This document shows, piece by piece, positions 20,069-27,278 of a stretch of DNA of 28,584 nt. How positions within the stretch are numbered: the stretch's first letter is position 1; every line of letters starts with the position of its first letter. Both the position numbers and the translations under genes were made by a program. Source of the stretch: a virus. Below the pieces are notes generated by a model, which worked only from the letters and a program-made list of their open reading frames with translations, was not told the DNA's origin and searched no databases. The stretch lies in the IMG/VR virus record IMGVR_UViG_3300032805_000015, positions 1-28,584 of that record, one strand, 5' to 3'.

Positions 20069-22093
20069 ATGCGCTGGCGCCGAGGACTCGTCGTTGCTGT
20101 TCTTTCCGCGGTGCTGCTCATGGTGGCGGATGTCTTCAAAAACATCATTGCCACTATCCTCTACGATCCATCGAAGCACGTTTCGTACACCAATAAATGG
20201 GTAGCTCTGGCCCTTGCTTTCTTGGCTGCACTGGTCGTTGGGGCCTCCGCGTACAGGGTGTGGAAGCGCGATAAAACGGACAGAGCCGAGGAACCCGGCC
20301 AGCCGCATCTGGAAATGCGTCAGAGGCTCATCAATCGTGTGCTGGAGTTCGCCCAATCCCAATTCGATAGCGGTCTTTATACCAAGGCCCGTAAGGAGTT
20401 TCACCTTGCCGAGCGGCCGTTGCGCATCACCACGGTTGAGGATCGCGCTTTGGAAGTCACGATTGAGCATTATTACCGGAGCCTGCAGGTGCCACTGGTC
20501 ATCTTAGGCGAGCCGGGGACCGGTAAGACTACGCTGCTCTATGAACTCGCCACACTACTTGCGCCTCGCAATGACTACGACCCGATATCGGTTCCGTTTG
20601 GCCTCTCGAACTGGGCGCTGAGCGAGGGACCGCTCGAAGAGTGGCTCGCGGCCGAGCTAAAGCGCGACTACGGCGTCAGCCTTTCGCTCGCCAAATCCTG
20701 GGTGAAGAACGAAACAGTTTTGCCGTTGCTAGACGGCTTGGACGAAGTGCCCGCGGCAGGACGCGCCGGCTGCGTAGATCGCATAAACGCGTACCGAACG
20801 GCACACCCGGAGATCAAGCCTGTGATCACATGCCGCGAAGCGGAGTACGGGGAACTGAAGGGCGGCATCGAGGCTACATCAGCCGTGGTCGTGCGCACGC
20901 TTGATCGCCCGGAGGTGAAAACGTTTCTCGAAATGAACGCGCAAAAGTTCGGCGGGCTGCGCAGAGCATTGGATACCGAGCCCGGCCTGTGGGATCTGAT
21001 GACCACACCCCTAATGCTTTGGATTGGGACGTTTGCCTTCGAAGACGATCACGTTCTACCGGCAAGCACGGAAGTCGACCAGATGAGGGAACATCTATTT
21101 ACGCGCTACGTGAACCAGATGCTGAGGCGGGAAAGAGGTCAAGATAATTCGCGCCGTGATGAACTGTTTTCTGTACCGGCTGCCAAATTCTGGCTGCATC
21201 AGACAGCGGTGTGTATGGGACGCGCTGGGTTGTTCAGCTTTCATCTAGAGGATCTTTCTGTGAATTGGCTGCCGGAGCCACAGGGTCAGGCAGCCAATTG
21301 GAGAATGCGTGAAGTCGTCGCGCTGGTCGGCGGGCTGGGTGGCGCGCTGGCCGGTGCGGTGGTCGGCTGCCTGGACGGCGGGCTTGTCCCTGGGCTGGTT
21401 GGCGCGGTGGCGGGCGGGCTTTTCTCCGGGCCGGCCTGGCTGGTGGGGGGCGGCGGGCTGGGTTCTCTGGGTCCCGTTGACGCAATCAATTGGTCTGGCG
21501 CGGGAGCGATAAGGGGGCTGGCCGGCGGCGGGCTGGTCTTCGCGCTGGGCGGCGCGCTGGCCGGTGGGGTGGTCGGCTGGCTGGCGCGCGGGCTGGTCTT
21601 CGGGCTGGGCGGCGCGGTGGCGGGCGGGATGGTCGTCGCACTGGTCCTCCTGCTGTTCGGCGGGCTGTCTGCCTCTTCAGTGCAACAGAGGTCTGTTGTA
21701 AACGGGGGGCTTAAACAATCAGCAACCTACGCGGGAAGGATGTGGTTTTGTGGTTTGCTCAGTTTTTCGGTAGCTCTTTTGGTGAGGAGCCAGATCAGTA
21801 ACCGTCAAATCGATATTCTCGGCGCTGTATTTGTTTTGTTTGCGTCCCTGTGCCCCTATCTGATGGTACTCGGCTTAGTAAAAGGCGGCTGCTTTTGCAT
21901 CCAGAACCTCACGATGCGCTACCTTCTCGCGCGAAGAAAACATATTCCATGGCGCTATGCGACCTTCCTCTATTTTGCGGTCGAGCGGGTTCTGATGATT
22001 CGCCAGGGAGGTTCGTTCCGCTTTATCCATCGCATGCTTCAGGAGCACTTGGCTAAACATCCTCCTGCCGAGCAGCCGCATGCGCGCCCGTGA
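20069..22093 (+). CDS. NACHT-domain NTPase with N- and C-terminal membrane segments
   Basis: A 674-residue STAND NTPase. Two membrane helices at about 6-24 (GLVVAVLSAVLLMVADVF) and 43-63 (KWVALALAFLAALVVGASAY). NACHT core from about 140: Walker A GEPGTGKTT (147-155), Walker B LLDGLDEV with Asp222, Asp225 and Glu226, followed by CREAEY (sensor-1-like, 'T-C-R') and the helical WLHQ region. Residues about 415-530 are a Gly-rich, multi-span segment built of repeated GLVFxLGGAxAGGxV units, then more spans, and the FIHRMLQEHLA end that is common to membrane NACHT proteins. Bacterial NACHT proteins protect against phage; a membrane C-terminus could sense or disrupt the envelope. It is inserted among tail genes with its own gap and possible promoter, and has no ribosome site in view. 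A prophage-encoded defence or superinfection-exclusion gene is inferred. Confidence 0.85.
   Translation: MRWRRGLVVAVLSAVLLMVADVFKNIIATILYDPSKHVSYTNKWVALALAFLAALVVGASAYRVWKRDKTDRAEEPGQPHLEMRQRLINRVLEFAQSQFDSGLYTKARKEFHLAERPLRITTVEDRALEVTIEHYYRSLQVPLVILGEPGTGKTTLLYELATLLAPRNDYDPISVPFGLSNWALSEGPLEEWLAAELKRDYGVSLSLAKSWVKNETVLPLLDGLDEVPAAGRAGCVDRINAYRTAHPEIKPVITCREAEYGELKGGIEATSAVVVRTLDRPEVKTFLEMNAQKFGGLRRALDTEPGLWDLMTTPLMLWIGTFAFEDDHVLPASTEVDQMREHLFTRYVNQMLRRERGQDNSRRDELFSVPAAKFWLHQTAVCMGRAGLFSFHLEDLSVNWLPEPQGQAANWRMREVVALVGGLGGALAGAVVGCLDGGLVPGLVGAVAGGLFSGPAWLVGGGGLGSLGPVDAINWSGAGAIRGLAGGGLVFALGGALAGGVVGWLARGLVFGLGGAVAGGMVVALVLLLFGGLSASSVQQRSVVNGGLKQSATYAGRMWFCGLLSFSVALLVRSQISNRQIDILGAVFVLFASLCPYLMVLGLVKGGCFCIQNLTMRYLLARRKHIPWRYATFLYFAVERVLMIRQGGSFRFIHRMLQEHLAKHPPAEQPHARP
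21313..21660 (+). repeat. Gly-rich tandem repeat inside NACHT gene
   Basis: Imperfect DNA repeats encode units such as LVGGLGGALAGAVVGCLDGG, LVPGLVGAVAGGL, LVFALGGALAGGVVGWLARG and LVFGLGGAVAGGMV. The unit is about 18-20 codons. The two right-hand copies are the most similar. GxxxG-type packing fits membrane helices; the repeat number could change by slippage or recombination. Confidence 0.7.
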
Positions 22094-22231
22094 CTTCATT
22101 CGCGCTTTCCAGCGTTGCCGTTTCCTTTTCCATGGTGCGCTGGATTCGACCGCGCGACCTTGAAAACGTGTCCGCTGATTCCAGCGGCGCATTCGATGTC
22201 CGTGAGGTCAAGTTGAAGCTATTACAGCTTC

Positions 22232-22321
22232 ATGTATCCGGATCACCTGCGCATGGAAGCGTACGAGGGCATCAAGGTCGCATGGCACGCAATCTTCGGT
22301 CCGGATACGCCGCGGGTCTGA
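22232..22321 (+). CDS. Possible mini-protein or gene fragment, 29 aa
   Basis: MYPDHLRMEAYEGIKVAWHAIFGPDTPRV reads like ordinary protein (balanced, with aromatic residues) and not like a random frame, but is only 29 codons, with a stop 15 bases upstream and no strong ribosome site. It may be a small phage gene or the end of a gene broken when the NACHT gene arrived. Uncertain. Confidence 0.25.
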   Translation: MYPDHLRMEAYEGIKVAWHAIFGPDTPRV

Positions 22322-22378
22322 TTCTCGATGGCGTCGCGACCATTGCCACAATACAGACACCTCCGAAGTTTGGGCCTG

Positions 22379-22417
22379 CTGGCACCTAACACCTAACACC
22401 TGAAACCTGCCTTTTCG
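22379..22417 (+). repeat. Heptamer array H (before tail-tip gene)
   Basis: CTGGCAC, CTAACAC, CTAACAC, CTGAAAC, then CTGCCTTTTCG and the ATG at 22418. Same design as the blocks before the tape measure gene. No Shine-Dalgarno is present. Confidence 0.9.
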
Positions 22418-25400
22418 ATGTCCAAGTTCCTCACCGAAGCGATCGGCGCGGCTGAAATCGCGGCGGGCGCGTTCGCCGAAGCCGCAGGCGCAGGGCCGCT
22501 CGGCCAGTTCCTGATTTCTGCGGGCATCGGCACGGTCATGTCGGGTATCGGCACGATGCTCTCGCCGGGGCCGATGCAGGGCCTCGCCACCACGGTACGC
22601 AACCCGGTTGCGCCCTGGCGTGTGGTGTACGGCCGCGCGCGTGTGGGCGGAACGGTCGTCTACATGCATATGTGGCCGGGTACGGGCGGCGGCAGCGATC
22701 AGATGCTCGATCTGGTGATCGTGCTGGCGGCGCATTCCTGCCAGTCGATCGACGCGGTTTTGTTCGACATGCAGCGCGTGCAGATCGATACAACGGCTGC
22801 GGCTCCGGGCGCGGCGGCGGGCAGCGGCTCGAGCTTTACGCCCGTTCAGCAGAAAGTTGTGATCGCGAGCATCGCCCGCTCGAACGGCGTGGTGACCGTT
22901 CAGCTCAACGCGAACATCCCGTATCTCATCGCCGGCGATCACGTGCAGATCACCGACGTGCCCGGCGACACCACTCTGAATGGTACGTTCCAGGTCGCGG
23001 AAATTCTCAGCCAGGTGTTCGGCAATCCGGGCAGCATCACATTCACGTACCTTTCGGGCGGCATCAATTCCAACGTCACGAATGCGGGCCACGTGCATAC
23101 GCAGTGGGCGGATTACGGCCGCACGGTTTATTTCGAACTCATGCTTGGAAACCAGGGGCTCGGCCACACGTTCGCCGGCATGACCGAGGGCACGCCGCTC
23201 GATGGCAACATGGGCGCGTGGGTGTATCCGGAAAGTCCTGAGCCCTTTTCGAGCGATGCTCAACCGAATCCGTGGACTGCGAACTGCTCGCTCCAGGGCA
23301 AGACGGCAGTTTTTCTGCGGCTGCATTACTCGAGCAAGTATTACAAGGGCGGGCTGCCGCAGATCAGCTTCCTGATGCACGGGAAGAACGACATCCTGGA
23401 TGTGCGCACTTCGCCGCCTTCGACCGGCTACACCGAAAACGCAGCACTGTGCATCGCTGATTTTCTCTCGAACCAGACCTGGGGATATAAGGCGCAGTAT
23501 GGAACCGAGATCCCCACGGCGAACCTGATCGCCGCGGCGAACGTGTGCGATGAGCCGGTCGAGCTCGCCAACAGCGGCAGCCCGCCGCGCACCGAGCCGG
23601 CGTATGCGCTGAACGGCACATTCGAAGTCACCATGAAGCGCGGCGAGGTCCTGCGCAACATGCTGACTGCGTGCGGCGGCCGAATTACATATACCGCCGG
23701 GCAGTTCATCATCTGGCCGGCGGCGTGGGTCGGATATCAGTTCGCTATCGGCTCGAATCCGGGCGGCGGCGTGGTTTCGCTGCCGGCGTTCTCGCAGATT
23801 GCTGCGGGACCGATCCGCTGGCGTCCCACGGTCGCCCATCGCGATTTGTTCAATGGCGTGAAGGGCACGTATATCTCGCAGGCGAACAAGTGGCAGGCGA
23901 CCGATTTTCCGCCGTATTGCCAGGATTCACTGCACGGCTACAGCGGGCCATCGGGCTACGAGGGCGATGCGAACCTGGCGGCGGACGGCGGCGATCGACT
24001 CTGGCTCGATATCCAGCTTCCGTTCACGATTTCGGCTTGCGCCGCGCAGCGTCTGGCGAAGATCGAGCTGCTGCGCCGGCGGCATTTCGGCACGGGCACG
24101 CTCGTGCTGAACATGACCGCCTACCAGATGGCGGTTCCCGATCCGATCTACGTGAGTATCCCGTTCCTCGGCTGGAATCAGAAGCAGCTCGAGGTGATCG
24201 ATGAACGCCTGCGCGTCGAAACCGGAGGCGCCGAAGGCCAGGGGCCGCGCCTGGTGGTGGAACTCGACGTTCAGGAGACCGACGCCAGCATTTATTCCTG
24301 GTCGACTTCCGAAGAACTCACGCCGCAGGGGTACACGCAGCCCTTCATTCCGGCGACGTTCCTGCCTACCGAGCTGATTCCGGGTTTCGATACGCCGTAT
24401 CCGTGGGAGCCCGGTTACATCGGGCCGCTGGTGGGCGATGCCGTGTTCACCGGCCCGGTGGGGGGCTCGCCGCCGGTGAATGAAGGGCGCGGGACGTTTG
24501 GAATGCAGGTGATCTACGGCATCGACGCGCAGGGCCACGCCACGGCCAGCATGGAAATCCAGGGCGTGCTGCCGCCGAATCAGCTTTCGAGCATTGATCC
24601 GCCGCAGATCACGTGCGCCGTGGGAACCGCGGGGAATCTGCCGCCGGGCATCTACATCGTGGCGGCTTCGGCGCTCGATACCGGCACGCCGCCGAAAAAC
24701 AGCCCGCTCTCGGTTCCGGTTGCGGTCACGATTCCGGCATCGAGTCCGCCGGCGAATAATGGCTCGATCGAGGTCGCGATGAGCTGGCCTGCGGGCTCGA
24801 ATGGCGGCGAGATCTACATGGCCGAGGATTACACCGCGCCCGGCTCGAGCGCCTCCGGGTACTACTTCCAGCAGTCGCTGACTTCGGCGCAGACGACCGC
24901 CACGATCACCGCATTCGATCAGATCACGCCCGGTGCGCCCGATGCCACCTTCGATCATCTGGCGGTCGCGTGGAAAAAAGTGGTGCACGGCGGCCGCTTC
25001 GCCGCGCAGGTGCAGGCAGTCACCGCAAACACGGTCACGCTTGCGCTCAACGGCGTTATAGCGAATCAATACGCCGGCAGCGTGCTGACGCTTTACGGCA
25101 AGCAGGATTCCACGCAGGAATTGATTGTCCTGAACATGCCGATCGCCTCGAACACGGCCAGCTCGAGCGGCCTGTTCACGTGCACCATCGGGGCGAATGC
25201 AGCGGGTTACACGCTGCCGGATCTCACGAAACTCCTGGTCGTGGGCGACCTGCTCGTAATGCGCATGAATCCGACGTTCACCGCGACCAGCTTCTCCGAT
25301 CCGCTCGTGGCCAATGCGCTCTATCCGCAGGGTGCGACCGCAGTTGAGGCCGGTCACGTGGCCGTGGTGTTGAGCGGCGAGGACGCGGGCGACGTGCAGA

Positions 25401-26320
25401 CGATCGCGAGCGTTTCGGTGGATGGCAGCGGGCATTACACGATTTTCGAGCTGGCCGCACCCTGGACCATCACGCCCGCTGCCGGCGACATCGTCATTAT
25501 TTGTGAGGCGGCCTGGGGTCCGGAGTTTCACACGCATCCGTTCTCGGTCCCGAGCCGGGGCGCGGTGAGCGGCGTGGTGGCCTCGCCCGAAATTGCCAAT
25601 CTCGCCGGCCAGACTTGGCTGTTCATTGTGCGCGCGCAGAACACACAGGATGATAACGGCCTGGATCTCTACGCGCCTATGCGCGAGATCTACGTGTTCG
25701 GCGCTCTGGGCACGCGGACCATCTACACCTCGCAGACCATGCTGTCCACCGACAAAACCATCAAGGTGGATGCCAGCGCCGGCGATGTGGTCTTTACGCT
25801 GCTGCCCTTTTCCACGCTGCCAAACGAGGACCTGTTCATCCAGAAAATCGATTCCACGAGCAATGTCGTTACCTGGCAGACCGCCGGGGATGCCGGCCAG
25901 CAGTACACGATCTCGTTCGAGGGCTTCCTGGCCGTTATCAATGATGTGGCTCCGGACGTGATCGTCGAGACGCCCGCGCCCTCGGTTTACCAGGTGCTGG
26001 CCACGATCCGTGCGGCTCCAGTCGGCAGCGCTGTCGAATTGCGCATCAACCAGAATGGCGTTTCCTGGTGCACGCTCACGATTCCGGCCGGAGCCTATCA
26101 ATCGAACATCGTTTCCGGAGGCACTCTCGGGGCGCTCGTGGCGGTCGATGTTCTGACGTTGGATATCACGGCGGTGGGTTCCTCGAATCCGGGGGCGGAT
26201 CTGACGGTGTTCATCCAATTCGCGGCCGGCGTGGGTGTGGACACGGTGAACGGCCAGACATCCGGCTTCCTGCTGAGCCAATGGGACGGCATCACGATTC
26301 ACATCCACGGACAGGGATAG
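22418..26320 (+). CDS. Tail tip / host specificity protein, J-like
   Basis: The largest protein (1300 aa), at the place of lambda J / GTA Orf15. N-terminus: Ala/Gly-rich helix, then RNPVAPWRVVYGRARVGGTVVYMHMW (about 61-86), the hallmark of J-type hubs, and LVIVLAAHSCQSIDAVLFD. A beta-rich insertion follows at about 150-235, then the hub continues (QGKTAVFLRLHYSSKYYKGGLPQISFLMHGK; DFLSNQTWGYK...; CGGRITYTAGQFIIWPAAW). The second half (from about 700) is fibronectin-like or fibre-like beta repeats (GIYIVAASALDTGTPPKNSPLS), ending in a beta domain at about 1190-1270 that is related to the next protein. It binds the host and starts DNA entry. Array and pyrimidine tract precede the ATG. Confidence 0.92.
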   Translation: MSKFLTEAIGAAEIAAGAFAEAAGAGPLGQFLISAGIGTVMSGIGTMLSPGPMQGLATTVRNPVAPWRVVYGRARVGGTVVYMHMWPGTGGGSDQMLDLVIVLAAHSCQSIDAVLFDMQRVQIDTTAAAPGAAAGSGSSFTPVQQKVVIASIARSNGVVTVQLNANIPYLIAGDHVQITDVPGDTTLNGTFQVAEILSQVFGNPGSITFTYLSGGINSNVTNAGHVHTQWADYGRTVYFELMLGNQGLGHTFAGMTEGTPLDGNMGAWVYPESPEPFSSDAQPNPWTANCSLQGKTAVFLRLHYSSKYYKGGLPQISFLMHGKNDILDVRTSPPSTGYTENAALCIADFLSNQTWGYKAQYGTEIPTANLIAAANVCDEPVELANSGSPPRTEPAYALNGTFEVTMKRGEVLRNMLTACGGRITYTAGQFIIWPAAWVGYQFAIGSNPGGGVVSLPAFSQIAAGPIRWRPTVAHRDLFNGVKGTYISQANKWQATDFPPYCQDSLHGYSGPSGYEGDANLAADGGDRLWLDIQLPFTISACAAQRLAKIELLRRRHFGTGTLVLNMTAYQMAVPDPIYVSIPFLGWNQKQLEVIDERLRVETGGAEGQGPRLVVELDVQETDASIYSWSTSEELTPQGYTQPFIPATFLPTELIPGFDTPYPWEPGYIGPLVGDAVFTGPVGGSPPVNEGRGTFGMQVIYGIDAQGHATASMEIQGVLPPNQLSSIDPPQITCAVGTAGNLPPGIYIVAASALDTGTPPKNSPLSVPVAVTIPASSPPANNGSIEVAMSWPAGSNGGEIYMAEDYTAPGSSASGYYFQQSLTSAQTTATITAFDQITPGAPDATFDHLAVAWKKVVHGGRFAAQVQAVTANTVTLALNGVIANQYAGSVLTLYGKQDSTQELIVLNMPIASNTASSSGLFTCTIGANAAGYTLPDLTKLLVVGDLLVMRMNPTFTATSFSDPLVANALYPQGATAVEAGHVAVVLSGEDAGDVQTIASVSVDGSGHYTIFELAAPWTITPAAGDIVIICEAAWGPEFHTHPFSVPSRGAVSGVVASPEIANLAGQTWLFIVRAQNTQDDNGLDLYAPMREIYVFGALGTRTIYTSQTMLSTDKTIKVDASAGDVVFTLLPFSTLPNEDLFIQKIDSTSNVVTWQTAGDAGQQYTISFEGFLAVINDVAPDVIVETPAPSVYQVLATIRAAPVGSAVELRINQNGVSWCTLTIPAGAYQSNIVSGGTLGALVAVDVLTLDITAVGSSNPGADLTVFIQFAAGVGVDTVNGQTSGFLLSQWDGITIHIHGQG

Positions 26321-26707
26321 ATGGGGCAAGCGCTCGGGTTTTCGACCAGCGGCGCGGGATCGACCGGCAATCCGCTGGTGATCTCCGTTCCCGGCACGCT
26401 GGCAATCCAGTCGAATGCCGGCCAGGTGCCGGCATTTTACAACCGGGCGACGGCGCTGCAGGGAGCCACGCTGCAGGTGGGCTCGGCTCCGCTGGGCGCG
26501 TCGCTGGTGGTGCAGGTAGCGCTGGTGACTTCGCCGCTGACCGTGCTTTTCACGCTTACGCTGGCTGCCGGCTCGACCGCGGTCTCGGCGACCGGCGCGC
26601 AAATTTCCGCCGCAGCTTCGATCCCGGCGAAGACGCCCGTGGTGGTCAACATCACCGCGGTCGGCAGTACCTTTCCGGGGCAGAATTTAACGCTGAATCT
26701 CTGGTGA
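26321..26707 (+). CDS. Small tail-tip protein, beta domain, 128 aa
   Basis: Begins directly after the J-like stop (TAGATG). It is Ala/Ser/Val-rich, beta throughout, without Cys. The second half (SAPLGASLVVQVALV...VNITAVGSTFPGQNLTLNLW) aligns by eye with the J-like protein's terminal domain (AAPVGSAVELRINQNG...LDITAVGSSNPGADLTVFIQF), including the ITAVGS-x-x-P-G-x-x-L motif, so it is likely a duplicated receptor-binding or tip-decorating domain. No family name is assigned. Confidence 0.65.
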   Translation: MGQALGFSTSGAGSTGNPLVISVPGTLAIQSNAGQVPAFYNRATALQGATLQVGSAPLGASLVVQVALVTSPLTVLFTLTLAAGSTAVSATGAQISAAASIPAKTPVVVNITAVGSTFPGQNLTLNLW

Positions 26708-26714
26708 GGAAAAA

Positions 26715-27101
26715 ATGAATCGATCTCTCGACGCACTCCATCCCGATTTCAAAGCGAAAGCCATCGAACTGCTCGCGCGGGCTGCCGAGGCCGGTTATCC
26801 GCTGATGATTATTGAGACGCTGCGCACGCCGGAAGAACACGCGGCGAACCTCGCGGCGGGCCGCTCGTGGACGCAGCACTCGAAGCATCTCGACGGCCTG
26901 GCGATGGACGTTGCGCCTTATGCGACGTATCAGCTCCACGGCGCGAACAAGCTCGACTGGGACGCGGCCGATCCCGTATGGCAGACGCTCGGCGAAATCG
27001 GCGAGAAGCTCGGTCTGCGCTGGGGCGGCCGATGGCAGCAGAAAGACATGGGTCACTTTGAGCTGGAGGAATTCGTCCGCCCATCACCTCTGACGGCCTA
27101 A
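26715..27101 (+). CDS. Endolysin, M15 L,D-peptidase (VanY-like)
   Basis: A 128-residue zinc peptidase that cuts the peptide stems of peptidoglycan for lysis. The zinc motif is S-K-H58-L-D-G-L-A-M-D65 followed by G-H114-F-E near the C-terminus, the HxxGxAxD ... HFE set of the M15 family; LDALHPDF at the N-terminus and IIETLRTPEEHAANLAAGRS are also typical of L-alanyl-D-glutamate type phage endolysins. No signal peptide or wall-binding domain, so it needs a holin or other export help. The start has GAGGAAAAA upstream. It closes the tail module. Confidence 0.93.
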   Translation: MNRSLDALHPDFKAKAIELLARAAEAGYPLMIIETLRTPEEHAANLAAGRSWTQHSKHLDGLAMDVAPYATYQLHGANKLDWDAADPVWQTLGEIGEKLGLRWGGRWQQKDMGHFELEEFVRPSPLTA

Positions 27102-27125
27102 AGAAACAAGACACCCAATTTTGTC

Positions 27126-27154
27126 TGGACTGCGAAAGCAAGCTCTGTTAAATT
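27126..27154 (+). promoter_or_regulatory. Candidate promoter for the right-end gene
   Basis: TGGACT (27126-27131) and TTAAAT/TAAATT (27148-27154) with 16-17 bases between. Each box matches the sigma-70 consensus in about four positions. It lies in an AT-rich gap 125 bases before an ATG with a strong ribosome site. Weak, by-eye evidence. Confidence 0.25.
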
Positions 27155-27278
27155 ATTGAAGATTGTCGGTCGAGTTGTAGTTTGCCACGTGTTACCGGAC
27201 GCAAACGGTTGGGGGTGTTGTCCTCTAACGGGTCCTGTCAATCGGTATCGCTCTCGGGCTCAAGGAGGCTCCCACATC

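Larger units (their letters stand above)
22094..22417 (+). other. Gap between NACHT and tail-tip genes
   Basis: 324 bases with no convincing long gene. It contains a 29-codon frame at 22232-22321, listed separately, and the heptamer array before the tail-tip gene. A longer frame (22090-22389) runs through it but has mixed composition and overlaps the array, so I do not call it. Confidence 0.5.

Noticed and set aside
22090-22389. 99-codon frame after the NACHT gene
   Set aside because: It ends inside the heptamer array, has mixed composition and overlaps a better-looking 29-codon frame.
23927-26602. Long open frames on the minus strand, for example 23927-26602, 22208-23839, 14980-16653, 9925-11223, 3884-4948 and 87-1268
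   Set aside because: They lie opposite well-recognised phage genes in GC-rich DNA; their Arg/His/Gly-rich translations show no family features and they lack ribosome sites. They are codon-bias shadows.
22418-26707. Diversity-generating retroelement acting on the tail-tip protein
   Set aside because: No reverse transcriptase, no template repeat and no adenine-biased differences between the two related terminal domains were seen.
27109-27126. AGACA...TGTCT as terminator after the endolysin
   Set aside because: The stem is only five base pairs with no G/C-rich core or T-run after it.
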